Assembly (NCBI GenBank): GCA_949710005.1
Contig: OX453280.1
Coordinates: 22,849,652 to 22,913,651 of the forward strand
Length of the DNA stretch: 64,000 nt
Direction of reading: 5' to 3'
From: Ricordea florida
Taxonomy: Eukaryota; Cnidaria; Anthozoa; Corallimorpharia; Ricordeidae
The notes beneath the pieces were generated by a model. That model did no database searches. It had not been told where the DNA came from and worked only from the letters and a program-made list of their open reading frames with translations. The position numbers and the translations under genes are program-made. This document shows, in pieces, positions 11,201-21,876 of the stretch; the first letter of the stretch is position 1; every line of letters starts with the position of its first letter.

Positions 11201-14200
11201 ACCTGATATAATAGAGAACATATTCCAAACTATCCTAGAGACTAGTCATAATCAAAGATTAGGAAAGTGCGTTCGATCTGTAGTAAAGGTGTTTTTTTAT
11301 TTTATTGATTAGAAGAGCTGAGAATATGGACCTCTCCCTGTAGTGATATGTGGTGTTGATCTGTACGCGCGTAGGAAAGTGAGCAGTGTTGACTTCCAGT
11401 TATCGCCTTCTGCATCAGTGGTGGCGACGAATTCTGGAGAGTCTTGACGAACCTCTGAACCTCACCCTTTGCTTCTGAGTGGTGTAATCTTTCGGTGATC
11501 GAACAAGCTTGAATGGTTTTAGACACTCTTTGTTGTACTCTGACTCTCCATTGTCCATTTCCACAGTTGTTACAAGCTTTGACAAGATGGTATCGTCTTT
11601 TGTTGCTTCTCTGATTTATTCAATTGAAAGTGCAGGGGGTGTGTTCTTGCTTATGATAATATTGACCATCCTCTCAGTGTGTCTTTCTTCCTTGTGGTCA
11701 GCGGCATCCCCTAGGATAGGGTGTCTCGACCTGTAATCAGCTGGATTAGCTTTCCCTGCCCTGTACTCCACAGAAAAGTCGAATTCGTGTAGGCGCATGT
11801 TCCATCTCTCGATCCGGACAGGTGGCTTGCTTCTAGTCTGTTGAAAATGGATTCCAATGGCTTGTGGTCGGTCACCACATTGAATCCCGTTCCTGCAAGG
11901 TACATGCGCAGTCTCTCACACGCCCATCGAATTGCTAGTGCTTCACTTTCCGTCTGGCTATACTTCTGTTCCACAGGGGTGAGTGAACGGCTTATATACG
12001 TTACGGCTCTAAATCTCCCTTCTTTCTGCACTAGCATCGCTCCAAGTCCCACTGGACTTGCATCGACGATGACTTCAATTTCGGCTCCAACTCTAAAATA
12101 GGCTAACTTACAGTTATCCATTAAGGAATTCTTAATCTCTGTAAATGCCTCTTGTTCTTTACTGGTCCACAGCCATTTTGTGTCTCCTCGCGTTAACTCC
12201 CGGAGCGGAGCGGCCATAGTTGAGAAGCCTTTGATAAACCTCGCCGAGTAATTGGCCATACCTAAGAACGAGCGTACTTCAGCCACGTTGTTTGGCATGT
12301 CAGCTTCTCTCAGGGCTTGGACTTTCTTGGGATCTGGCCTCGGCTGATAGAACGTATCCAAAGAATTCAATCTTGGGCTGATCAAACAAGCACTTCTCCC
12401 GGTTTAAGGTTAAACCGTTTAGTTTCAACTTCTGAAGTGTGTCCCTCAAAGCTCGGCCATGGAGGTCGGTAGCCTTTCCACACACGATTATGTCATCAGT
12501 TATGTTCTTCGCTCCCTGGAAACCAGCGATAGTCTTCTTGATTTCTTCATGGAACACCTCTTGCGCGATGACTGTTCCAAAATTGAGGCATGTATACCGC
12601 TTGAGTCCCCTCGGAGTGCTGAATGTCGTAAGATGTCTTGATCCGGGGTCCAATTCCAGCTGGTGGTATGCGTGGTTTAGGTCAAACTTGGAGAACCTGA
12701 CTGCTCCATTCTGCTCTTGAAAAATATCCTCGACAGTAGTAAACTCTTCTCTCGTTTTATGGCTTTGTTCGGTTTTCTCATGTCAACGCATATTCTTATC
12801 TCGTCAGGAGTTTTCTTCAGCGGAGATATCCAGGTTGTTGGCTCATCATGGGAAGGAGAGTGCGCACCATGCTCACCACAATTCCGTGCAAACTTACACC
12901 TCAGTGGCCAGAGTTAGCTAAGGGACGGACCATTAGAAAAGTGATGGGGGGGGGGGGGGTGGGGAATTTTCAGCTTGCACGAGGTTTTTTTTCCTTCACT
13001 GCTTTTGCAGGAATTTTTTTTTCAGGTGAACCTCTCTGCACGAATTTTTTTTACTACGTGTGAAAAAGTCACAATTGGACCTTCCTTCTGCATGAATTTT
13101 TTTTTTACCTTCTTTGCATGAATTCTTTTTTGGCATTTTGCCTTGCATGAATTTTTTTTTTCCCTACCCCCCCCCCCCCCCATCACTTTTCTAATGGTCC
13201 GTCCCTTAGCTAACTCTGGCCACTGAGGTGTAAATGGTCCGTCCCTAAGCTCCGTGAGACAGAAGAGAATATCAAAACCTAGCAAGCTCTACATTACAAC
13301 CAGCGACACATAGCTAAGGAATTGAGCGATCTCTTACCAGGCGATCGAGTATACGTCCAGACCACCGAGAGAATGCTGTGGTTGTTAGTAAGACTCCCGA
13401 TCGAGCCGAGATCTTACTTAGTTGAAACCTACAGCAACGTTACTGTACGGCGAAACCGAAGGCAGCTTACTCCTAACCAAAAAGATACTGCATTGACACT
13501 TAGAAATTTGCCCGAGGTTCCAACCGAGAATCCTCCTGGACAAGCCCTGGGTGAAGTAGAAAAAGCAAAAGAACCAGTACTGAAGCCGAATTAAGCAAAT
13601 CCTATTCCTTCTACCACTCCGAAAAGATTAGCTTTTAATTAGGACAAAACTTGGACACTAGCTCTCTACTATATTCATAGTACCAAATTTGATCAAGACG
13701 TTAATTAGAAAGAGCTTATAGACATTTCGTATTTAAGTCTAGAAAGAGGGATATGGGATCAGCCCTTAATCCACTTGAACTTTGTAACCTAGCTTTCATC
13801 ATGTCAAAGTGATGAAAAGTAGGGTTGTGGGATGTGGCTTGAAATGACAACGTCAAAATGTAATAAGGGTAAGTTACAGCCACACATATGCGCACTGAGG
13901 CGACAGTGGTAGAAGGGATTAAACCCTGTTGCTACCAAAAAAAAAAGGATGAAGAAATTGAGCTCAAAAGCCAGCAGCCATGGACAGCTATTTCGGCCTT
14001 GTTAGGCCTCATCAGCATGGCACAGCTAGCAGATGAGCTCTGGGTTCCCACAGTATGAATGTCAAGATGATGAAAAATGGTAGGGTTGTGGGATGTGGCT
14101 TGAAATGACTACGTCAAAATTTAATAAGGGTAAGTGCGCATATGTGTGGCTTCAACTTACCCTTATTACATTTTGACGTTTTCATCATGTCAGACTGGCT

Positions 14201-17200
14201 TTCACATCAGGAGCGAATCAGGGTGATTAACTCCTGTCACGTATAGTATTTCAGTAGACACTGGCCAGCTCTCTGCAACCACTTCTCCATCAAAGCTTTA
14301 TACACACATTCCTCTCCGATTCTACTCTATATGTCGGCTCCATGATAACCCAATATCTTTTTTGGGTCGTTTGGTATAACTTTATGTCTCATCTTTTAGA
14401 AACCAGATGGTCCCTAATGGCGATAATAGTTGTATCATAGTGTGTGAATTTTGTTGGTGTTTGGGTGGTTTACTTAGGTCAATTCCCATATTCGCTGGAG
14501 TCGTGTAGTCTTCTTTGTAGCTGTTGGCTGGCTTGTCACGCAGCGCTTCTGGGAGAGGAACGTCGCGCGAGGAGTCAGACACTAGCAGCGAAGAGGGCTA
14601 GGGTTTGTGCCACTGACGCTTCAGAAGTTAGATTCCCTAACACTGAGCCCTTTAGTCATAGTCTGTACTGTCAGAGCGCTTTCTAGCGTCTTCAGATGGT
14701 TACGATGAATCTGTTTTGAGAAGCACCTCCACGGATCACCCAGTTCCCAGCCCACGCAACATCTCCTTCCCCACCCTCCCCCCATAAAATATGTTTTGTT
14801 TCATTTTCAGAAATCATCCTTGTCAATGTTAAGATGACGCACAGACTAACTTACTTATTTATAATATATACCTTTCGTATTTCTAGATGCCTCTGACGAA
14901 GAATGGGATAAAATTCTTGCAGTGAACGTGAAAGGGAATTCCAACATGGTGCAAGCATGCCATCCATTTATGAAAAAAGGTGTGTTTGCGTTTGGATAAA
15001 CGATGCAGCATGAGTGTCGGATTAAGTTAGATCCCAACAAGCAAGAAATTAATAATCCTCTTCTCTATTAGCACAGTAGCGGGTGGAACTATTTTTCACT
15101 CCTGTCTCGCGGCAATAAAAAGACTCATTACACCGACTAATCAAACTGCGACAGATAACATTCTAATTTAGCATGCAAACTTTTTTTATGATAGATGATG
15201 GATTTGTCCGATAGTGATATGACGGGCACCCTCATTGGCCCATTAGAAAACATTTTCCGTGTTTCTATCTAGAAAATGTGTTTTCTTCTATTTTCTTTTA
15301 GAAAATAGCCAACGAATGACTTTTTTGTGTTTCTATCGAGTTATGGAAACGGCACGATTTTTAACCGTAATCAGCGCGCGTATGTTCCTTGGGATTTTTC
15401 TAAAAGCCGACACAAACATGGTAGATGGTTTATGTTACTTAAGAAATTGTTTTATTTATGTGGATTTTGATTAAGGTATGGTATGCATAGACTCCTCTCC
15501 AACCCCCCTCCCCCGTGTTTTTTTCGATCACAGCTCTCAGGAGTCCTTTGCTTCCCAGCCTGTTGGTCCGGAGTAGTATATCAAGTAATTATTAGAATTC
15601 GAACGTCTATTGTGTATTTCAAACTATTTATTCAACGACTCCTTCATGTGCTATACCTTCAGTAAAATTGTTGGGGTTTCCTTTAATTCTTAGAGCCAAT
15701 TAGAATGCGCCTATTTTCATTCAGAATTAGGGACGGACCATTAGAAAAGTGATGAGGGGGGGGGGGGTGGGGAATTTTCAGCTTGCATGAATTTTTTTTT
15801 TCGCTCACTGCTTTTGCAGGAATTTTTTTTTCAGGTGAACCTCTCTGCACGAATTTTTTTACTACGTGTGAAAAAGTCACAATTGGACTATCCTTCTGTA
15901 TGAATTTTTTTTTTTACCTTCTTCTTTGCATGGATTTTTTTTTTGGCATTTTGCCTTGTATGAATTTTTTTTTGTTTTTTTTCCCCACCCCCCCCCCCCC
16001 CATCACTTTTCTAATGGTCCGTCCCTAAGCAGAGTGGTATAAAGATTGAAGCTGACTTGACCATTTATTTTGTTAGTGCCGATATTGATAAAAGTAGGTG
16101 ATGTTTTTATTTCGAATCTCTTAGCTGACAAGTGGGAATGTGCTGTTGTGAACATAGCCAGTATATGCGCGCATCGTGCAAACCCAGCCTTGTGGATGAC
16201 CTACGACGCAAGCAAGGGGGCTGTCGCTTCCATGACAAAGTGCATGGCTTTGAAGTTGTCAGAGGATGGAATTAGAGTGAATTCCATAAGTCCCGGATTG
16301 ATCTGGACTAGAATGGTAACGAATCATATTTTATATATATTTTAGAGTGTTGAATGTCACTATATCATTCACGGTATCATTAATAAAACTTTAGGGACGG
16401 ACCATGAGAAAAGTGATGGGGGGGGGGGGAATTTTCAGCTTGCACGAAGTTTTTTTTTCGCTCACTGCTTGTGCAGGATTTTTTTTTTTCAGATGAACCC
16501 CTCTGCACGACTTTTTTTTACTACGTGTGAAAAAGTCACAATTGGACCTTCCTTCTGCATGAATTTTTTTTTACCTTCTTCCTTGCATGAATTTTTTTTC
16601 TTGGCATTTTCCCTTGCATGAATTTTTTTTGTTTCCCCCCCCCCCCCCCATCACTTTTCTAATGGTCCGTCCCTTTCTTCTTTACGATACCAGAACCTTG
16701 CGCAATTCTAAGCTACTGTTTGGTAGAGCTGTAACACTGCTCCATTGTTGGTAACAACGCATCGTTTCATCCATAGCTTACTTACATTGTTAGATATGAA
16801 GCCACTGCATTAACATAATCTTTAATCACTCACGTTAGTTGGTCACGGGCTAAAAAAGTTCGCGTTCTCTGCTCACTCGATCTCTGAAACACACCCTGTC
16901 GCTCTCCATAGAAGTTCTGACTGACTTCATTCACAGTAATCGCGTGTTCGCAACACTCGCTCATTCACTTTTCATTCGTTATCACTACAATGATTGACAT
17001 TTCATTTGGTAACGTAATTATACTTTGAACTATTTCCGTCAACTTACTAACTTATAGCCGCAACAGGCCGACACCCCTTTACTCAGTCACCTAGTAGCTT
17101 GCTAGCTTTGCCCATACTCAAACTAATTTCTTCTAGCTCAACTCGGACTAGGTTTTCCCCTTCCAGCTGGTGTCTATCGTAAGGTTAATACTCTTGGTAT

Positions 17201-20200
17201 ACGACCTCTCCTCCTCTACTTCTGTGTAATTGTTGCCGCCACTCCCGATACGATGGCTTTCCATTGGGCCGTGTCCACCTTTGCGTTACGTGTTGCCTCG
17301 TCTCAATCAGCCGTGCCTGCAACCTTGAGAATTCATCTAATTCCATATCTTCTATGGCAAACGCATCGAGAGTGGTTCCCTGAATTGAACGGGTATTATG
17401 GCGGGGAGGGATTTCTCCTCAATGAGCACGGGGTCACCTCCTTTTGTCACGGATGCTAGTATGGTGTTTAACCTTACATTGGTATTTTCTTAAAAGAAGT
17501 TCCTACGCTTTTCGAGCCTTTTAAAGGTCGTGCAACCAGCTGCACAATGGTTCGCCCCGAGTACAGGAATCCAAGATGGTCTTGGATTCCGGATTCCGTG
17601 GTGCAGCTAGAATTCGGATTCTTAAGGTTTTAACTTTGGTTTTTATTCGTACTTCGATAGCAAATCCTGCTCTTATTAATAAAAGTTCGAATTTGTGTAC
17701 CATAGAGTACTCTTTAATATCTAAACCTTGTGATTAAATTAACTATCATGGCGTACCTGTTGTGAAGATGTATCATAGAACTCCAGTTATCCACAGTGTC
17801 TTATTCTCATTATAAAATTAACAATAACAGAAACAAAAGTCTAGGAATTGAAATCCCCTCATGCTACGATTATCTATTTCTCTCGTTATCAAGACAGTCG
17901 GTTACATTATACTTTGATGAAACTATTTGTTGTAAAAAGGCCCTTATTTTGAAATTCCGGCGGTACGGATTTCTATAGAAAAAAAAACAATAACGAACGC
18001 AATAAATCAGAACAGTCATTAAGCCCCATGCAGTCTCAAGCGTCTTTGACATGGCGCTATCTCAAGCTCGCTTATTTCTTACTCTTCTCCCATATGCTAT
18101 TCATGCAGAAACTTGTGTGTGATGGATACTTATAGGAATTTCATTTTACAGAAGACTACTTAACCTAAAATGCAATAAATATGAAGGAAACTAACTATCT
18201 CAAGTTTATCATGTCATTTGAAATTGTCAAAGATTTCCCGCAACATGAAGTTTCACATAGAGAAAACAGTCATTTATTCTGATTTCATTTTCGATCATTT
18301 AGCAACATATTCCGGGAATATGAGCACAATTGCGGATCTTCGGAAGTTCGATTACTGCTTCGGCAAATTTGTTACTATGGTTCATCGATCAATTATCGAT
18401 CGAGACTTATTTCGATTTACCCATTTCTATTGAGTATCATATACACCGCGATCGTTCTTCAAATCCCACTATACTCGAGGTATATCCTTGGGTAGTATTT
18501 GCTTTTCCTGTTCGATCCTGTGTAAAGCATTGAAAAGCAGATACCGATTTATAACCCGCGGTGTGACCGCATGTGGTAGAGTCAATGAACGACGGAGAGA
18601 GCCGTGCGCATGGAACCCCACAGACCTTGGACTTTCCAGCCTTTCCTTGTCTTTAATGGCTTTCTTCCCTTGGAAGAAAGTTAAGTTATCAGTTAATGCA
18701 TCGCAACGATTGAAATTGTAAGCAACAATTCAGATCAACGCATCACGTAGCTCAGACTTGGTGAGCTGAATTTATTTCCGATTGATTTCGTTTGATTAAA
18801 TCAGTGGTTTTCCTGCAGTTATGTTAAAATTTGATTGGCAATTACTGAGACTTGCGAAGATCCCTGTTAGTAAATCTTAAAATCTAACGCTGTGATTGGC
18901 TTGTCATTCAAGAGTGTGTCTGAGGGCAGAAGACCATGGACAATGGTATGCGTACATACGTTATTTTTTTCGCGCTCCTCTCATCGCGCGCGACTCGCGT
19001 TCGCGCTTGCCTCGTTTTCGCCTCTGTTCGCCTGAAAAACGCAAGAATATCACCTCAGGCTTGGAGGGCTTGATATTTTGATATATCATGATAATATCAG
19101 AATATCATGATAATATCAAAATATCGAAACCAATATCACAGTTAATTTGACATTCTGATATATCAAAATATCATGATAATATCAAAATATCACCGATATC
19201 AAATGTTGGCCTAGATGTGACTACATGTGGAGGGGCTTGATATTTTGATATATCATGATAATATCAGAATATCATGATAATATGAAAAAAAATAGTGATT
19301 TTGATATCATCATATCAAGAACGAGGCAGCACACATTTGTGATCTTATGGTTTTTATATAAAATATCATGATAATCACCATGATAATCACCAAAATCTCA
19401 CAGTTAATTTGATATTTTGATATACCAAAATATCATGATAATATCAAAATATCACCCATATCAAATGTTGGCCTAGATGTGACTAAGTGTGAAGGGGCTT
19501 GATATTTTGATATATCATGATAATATCAGAATATCACGATAATATCAAAATGTCGAAACCAATATCATCAAATAGGTTTTGATATTTTGCTATTATCATG
19601 ATATTCTGATATTATCATGATATATCAAGCCCCTCCACACTTAGTCACATCAAGGCCAACATTTGATATTATGATATCCGTATTGATATTTTGCTATTAT
19701 CATGATATTCTGATATTATCATGATATATCAAAATATCAAGCCCCTCCACACTTAGTCACATCCAGGCCAACATATGATATGATGATATCGGTATCAATA
19801 TTTTGATATTATCATGATATTCTGATATTATCAAATGTCACAGTTAATTTGATATTTTGATATAGTTATCATGATAATATCAAAATCTCATAGTTGATTT
19901 GATATTTTGATATTCTGCAATCCCGCACCTTAGTGGGTTTCACTTGCATGAAGCACCTGGGGGTACTATTACTCTCCACTGGATGGGATGCTAGTCCATC
20001 GCAGGGACACCCCCAACATTATATCGCTGGTACCTATTTATACACCTGAGTGAAGAGAGACAGCGTGGAATAAAGTTTCTTGTCTAAGAAAACAGCACAG
20101 TGCCAGCACTAGAGCTCGAACTCTAAACCTCCTGCTCGGACGTCTGACACGCTAACCACTACACTACTGTGCCTCCACAGAATAGGTCAAATAATAAATT

Positions 20201-20835
20201 TACAAACGGCGCCCCATACACTTCCGGTCATAATTATACTTAGTAAAAATCTTAACTTTTAGACTAATGCAAATGCCGCAATCTGATTGTCTGAGCTACT
20301 GCAGACTATCAGCCGTTAGACAGCACTTGGTTGAAGATCGTTTTCAAAATGGCGACGTATAGGCGCTTTTAGCAACGTTTCGCAGGAAGATAGAGTATTT
20401 TGGTGTTTTTTTCACCAACACATGACTTGTTTATTATTATTTTTACTAAAACAATTAGATTATTCGCTCTCGATTTCGATGAGATTGATAGTTGATTCGG
20501 CCTTCGGCCTCATTAGCTATCACCCCATAGAAATCTCCAGCTCATAGTCTAATTGTTAATTATTAGTACTGTAATCGTAGCTATAACAGTTATCATACTT
20601 ATTATAATTTTTTAATTATTTTTATTATTATCAAACCTATTAGATGGAGGAGGCGTACGGCGACAGACAAAAAATTGAGCCAGTGAGATCCAAGTTCCTG
20701 ATGCAGCAGCGTTTCGGTGAATCAACCGAGGTGGCAGCGGTCATCGCCTTCCTTTGTAGCAAAGATGCTTCATATGTGACAGGCACGGATTTGCCAGTGG
20801 ATGGCGGTTATTTGGCTTTGGGTCCTGAGAGATAA
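7905..20835 (+). CDS. Short-chain dehydrogenase/reductase A (four exons, 266 aa)
   Basis: Join of 7905-8229, 14887-14979, 16125-16315 and 20644-20835. All junctions are GT..AG and the phases agree (1, 1, 0). The product is a classical SDR: the cofactor motif TGGASGIG lies at residues 21-28; Asp46 (VFDVN), closing beta-strand 2, favours NAD(H); the NNAG motif reads NCAG (99-102); the catalytic residues are Asn122, Ser152, Tyr166 and Lys170 (YDASK); and a C-terminal [11 protein letters not shown] substrate/tetramer motif is present. At 266 residues it has the usual length of a cytosolic FabG/dehydrogenase-like SDR. The substrate cannot be told from sequence. SDR-B downstream is a tandem paralogue with the same exon plan. 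Introns are large and full of transposon debris. A MITE ends about 90 bp upstream of the ATG and another begins about 25 bp after the stop, so both flanks of the transcript are transposon-derived. Confidence 0.85.
8395..8640. repeat. Degenerate minisatellite, GAACCCGC units
   Basis: Units starting near GAACCCGC and ending near ATAAAATTAA repeat about five times, with alternating inserts (AATCCAGGTCCATAAGAA occurs twice). Located in SDR-A intron 1. Confidence 0.7.
8874..9147. mobile_element. MITE family A, copy 2, intact
   Basis: Begins with a nearly perfect palindrome (8877-8954) whose two halves are joined at GGTGAATATTCACC. The rest is bounded by TTTAGTATAAATAC and its inverse GTATTTATACTAAA. 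It contains AATCAGAGCGCGCGATTTTG as in copy 1. The uninterrupted centre shows where the nested MITE entered copy 1. Confidence 0.8.
9148..9672. other. Intronic spacer with imperfect dyad
   Basis: No gene seen. Around 9405-9515 the words AATCGTTCG/CGAACGATG and TTTTTCACT/AGTGAAAAA form an imperfect dyad, probably a decayed foldback element. Confidence 0.4.
9673..10180 (+). pseudogene. Decayed Crypton/KIAA1958-like tyrosine recombinase fragment
   Basis: The frame 9673-10059 encodes an N-terminal SAM-like region of a DUF3504/Crypton-type recombinase: [20 protein letters not shown], then [15 protein letters not shown], then [11 protein letters not shown]. After a frameshift near 10050 the homology resumes in another frame ([12 protein letters not shown], stop, [15 protein letters not shown]). 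Such enzymes integrate circular DNA by tyrosine recombination, and in animals they gave rise to KIAA1958-type genes. The stop codon falls where the family has an arginine (LRG), probably the first catalytic Arg, by a CGA to TGA change. The rest of the catalytic domain is missing and is replaced by a long palindrome. The family call comes from memory of the conserved blocks. Confidence 0.6.
10160..10288. repeat. Near-perfect 63-bp-arm palindrome
   Basis: Sequence from AGCAATTAATGAATTCGG reads as its own reverse complement about a GG centre at 10223-10224, with only a few mismatches near the centre. It directly abuts the recombinase remnant. Confidence 0.9.
10454..10541. repeat. Hairpin, about 30-bp arms
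   Basis: CATGGAAAATGCG..ACGATTTTTATTCAC at 10454 pairs with GTGAATAAAAATCGT..CGCATTTTCCATG ending at 10541, around a loop of about 25 bp. Confidence 0.8.
10854..11069. repeat. Two hairpins in tandem
   Basis: A small hairpin, TAGCGGGCCGTAC-TTCACT-GTACGGCCCGCTA (10854-10885), is followed by a long one (10951-11069). The arms of the long one run from CGGTCCGTACTGTAAAATAC through TCCCGTCGATTTATGGCCC to a GCGCGCTTCGCGC centre and back. Both are probably foldback MITEs. Confidence 0.85.
11302..12890 (-). pseudogene. Ty3/Gypsy pol fragment (RT, RNase H, part of integrase)
   Basis: Read on the minus strand, the order is RT ([18 protein letters not shown] near 12800; [17 protein letters not shown] near 12650; [10 protein letters not shown] near 12480), the RT/RNase H connection ([15 protein letters not shown] near 12260), RNase H ([15 protein letters not shown] near 12065, TDHKPLE near 11860) and the spacer ([20 protein letters not shown] near 11760). 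A remnant of the integrase core near 11440 ([16 protein letters not shown]) follows. At least three frame changes break the gene, so it is dead. Gag, protease and LTRs are not recognised. It lies in SDR-A intron 1, antisense to the gene. Confidence 0.85.
12921..13206. mobile_element. Tourist-like MITE, GGGACGGACC family, copy 1
   Basis: TIR (A)GGGACGGACCATTAGAAAA then a G run on the left, and the inverse after a C run on the right. The interior has spaced units ending in GAATTTTTTTT and the marker ACGTGTGAAAAAGTCACAAT. Unlike the other copies, the palindrome extends a further 30 bp outward (CTCAGTGGCCAGAGTTAGCT on the left, inverted on the right). Confidence 0.85.
13245..13594 (+). pseudogene. 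Ty3/Gypsy pol C-terminus, opposite orientation
   Basis: The plus-strand frame from about 13322 reads [10 protein letters not shown]..., then SYLVETYSN, then [11 protein letters not shown]. This is the C-terminal, SH3-like end of a Gypsy integrase. Upstream, [12 protein letters not shown] fits the same protein. It is oriented opposite to the 11302-12890 fragment with a MITE between them, so the original Gypsy insertion has been rearranged or two copies lie head to head. Confidence 0.7.
13818..14180. repeat. Direct plus inverted repeat pair
   Basis: GGGTTGTGGGATGTGGCTTG with AATAAGGGTAAGT occurs at 13822 and again near 14082 (direct). The segment 13849-13895, containing GCCACACATATGCGCAC, recurs inverted at 14134-14180. 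Probably a decayed foldback element. Confidence 0.75.
14190..14886. other. SDR-A intron 1, distal part
   Basis: Nothing recognisable. It ends in the branch/polypyrimidine region TACCTTTCGTATTTCTAG. Confidence 0.4.
14887..14979 (+). CDS. SDR-A exon 2
   Basis: ATTTCTAG|ATGCC acceptor and AAAAAAG|GTGTGT donor. 93 nt, phase 1 in and out. Encodes [13 protein letters not shown] with the catalytic Asn. Confidence 0.85.
14980..15728. other. SDR-A intron 2, proximal part
   Basis: No gene or clear repeat. A short run of AGAAAATG/CATTTTCT dyads near 15245-15305 is noted. Confidence 0.35.
15729..16026. mobile_element. Tourist-like MITE, copy 2
   Basis: Same family as 12921-13206 and same orientation. 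Left end TTA|GGGACGGACC, right end GGTCCGTCCC|TAA, so the flanking triplets are not identical. The G/C runs are 13-14 bp. Confidence 0.85.
16125..16315 (+). CDS. SDR-A exon 3
   Basis: Acceptor CTCTTAG|CTGAC, donor GAATG|GTAACG. 191 nt. Holds the catalytic Ser-Tyr-Lys (YDASK) and [12 protein letters not shown]. Confidence 0.85.
16393..16674. mobile_element. Tourist-like MITE, copy 3
   Basis: Left TTTA|GGGACGGACCATGAG (one change in the TIR), right GGTCCGTCCC|TTT. Same orientation and interior units as copies 1 and 2. Begins 77 bp after the SDR-A exon 3 donor. Confidence 0.85.
17185..17455 (-). pseudogene. Unrecognised coding-like fragment in SDR-A intron 3
   Basis: Read on the minus strand, a stretch ending at a TAA (17185-17187) encodes charged helical sequence ([20 protein letters not shown], then [17 protein letters not shown]). 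It looks like a gag- or transposase-type protein but I do not recognise it. No start codon or splice sites are assigned. Confidence 0.25.
17456..19065. other. SDR-A intron 3, unannotated part
   Basis: Only short open frames without motifs. A short GATTCCGGATTCCGTGG/CCAAGATGGTCTTGGATTCC dyad near 17575 is the only structure noted. Confidence 0.35.
19066..19917. repeat. TATCATGATA-rich satellite with large-scale mirror symmetry
   Basis: About 850 bp built from AATATCATGATAATATCA-type words, each centred on the palindrome TATCATGATA. A longer unit containing GGCTTGATATTTTGATATATC, plus a GTTGGCCTAGATGTGACTA block, occurs in the left part. The inverse (TAGTCACAT..AGGCCAAC, and GATATATCAAGCCCCTCCAC) occurs in the right part, so the array is roughly an inverted duplication centred near 19570. 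Confidence 0.85.
19920..20177 (-). mobile_element. tRNA-derived SINE
   Basis: On the minus strand the element starts GGAGGCACAGTAGTGTAGTG and has an A-box-like GTAGTGGTTAGCG and a B-box-like AGAGTTCGAGCTC about 35 bp later, as in a tRNA head with an internal RNA polymerase III promoter. The body contains GATGGACTAGCATCCCATCC (minus strand). It abuts the satellite at 19917. No ORF. The SINE family is not named. Confidence 0.65.
20178..20643. other. SDR-A intron 3, end
   Basis: AT-rich. A decayed element with AAACAATTAGATTATTCGC and TAGTCTAATTGTTA near 20450-20560 (GGCCTTCGGCC at centre) is likely. It ends in a T-rich acceptor tract. Confidence 0.4.
20644..20835 (+). CDS. SDR-A exon 4
   Basis: Acceptor CCTATTAG|ATGGAGG, phase 0, ends at TAA 20833-20835. 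Encodes the C-terminal helix and [14 protein letters not shown]. Confidence 0.85.
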   Translation: MEEAYGDRQKIEPVRSKFLMQQRFGESTEVAAVIAFLCSKDASYVTGTDLPVDGGYLALGPER

Positions 20836-20858
20836 AACACAGTGCTGGCTAAACTTAA

Positions 20859-21397
20859 GTGGGATATAGGAGAGATAATGCCCACAATTCTTACCTGAAT
20901 TAAATAAGTTTTCGTTTTTTAATCCTGGATTAAATAAAATTTCGTGATCAAAGCGACAATCCACTTCTAATCCGGAATCCAAGTCCAATCAAGAATCTAT
21001 AATCTAAGCCATGTCTTATCCAGAATCCAAGTCTAATTCAGATCTCTAATCTAAACTCAGTCTAATCCAGAACTTTGATCTAATCCAAGTATAATCCAGA
21101 ACTTTGAACTAATCCAAGTATAATCCAGAACTTTAATCTAATTTGGAGCCATAATCTAAACCAAGTCTAATCCAGAACTTTCATCTAATCCAGAATTTAG
21201 ATTATAGTTCTCAGTGTATTTGATCAGAGTTCGGGATTATACTTGGATTAGATTATAGATTCTGGATTAGACTTGGATTCCGGATTAGAAGTGGATTGTC
21301 GCTTTCACCACGAAATTTTATTTAATCCAGGATAAGAAAATGAAAATTTATTTAATCCACGTAAAAATTGTGGGCATCATCTCTCCTATATCCTACT
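20859..21397. mobile_element. MITE with about 130-bp TIRs and internal TCTAATCCAGAACTTT repeats
   Basis: GGATATAGGAGAGAT.ATGCCCACAATT at the left recurs inverted at the right. The inner arms match as far as AATCCACTTCTAATCCGGAATCCAAGTC. The core holds several copies of CTAATCCAGAACTTT and CTAATCCAAGTATAATC. It begins about 25 bp after the SDR-A stop codon and so is part of its 3' region. Confidence 0.8.
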
Positions 21398-21876
21398 ACT
21401 TACTGGTTCTGCGGACCAATAAGAACTTACCTCATATATTCTTGTAACTTGGGGTTCATTTTGAAAGGTGAAGGGCTGTGAGCAGGGGATTCAGTTATCA
21501 TATTTCTTAATTCTTCGAGAAAATGTTAGGCCGATTTTCTGTAGTAATGTCTAAATCTCATTAAAGTACACAGGAAGGAATGTGTCAACTAGTGAATAGT
21601 TTTTCGATGTCTGTGCTTGGTTTGGTGTTTCAGAGGAAGCCCGCCTCACTACGACCCGTTGATGCGGCGACCTCATCTTCACCGACGCGAACGTAGAGAA
21701 GCACCCATAATTAGCATACGTTCCGCCTCGCTTATTTTAAGACAAGTAACTTTTTTCAGACCAGTTCCATTGTATCTTCTTCCCGTCGATAACTGTAGCC
21801 GTGTTAATAAACTAATGAGTGTAAAAAGAATAGGCTTAACTGCAGAGTTGCCGGCCATTTCGAAGCTATACCCCTA
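21398..21876. other. Intergenic between SDR-A and SDR-B
   Basis: No gene, RNA or repeat recognised. Confidence 0.35.

Noticed and set aside
19066..19917. CRISPR-like array
   Set aside because: The repeats are short AT palindromes with no constant repeat/spacer lengths, in a eukaryotic intron.
20990..21200. Tandem TCTAATCCAGAACTTT units as a CRISPR or independent satellite
   Set aside because: They lie between matching 130-bp TIRs and are better explained as the core of a MITE.
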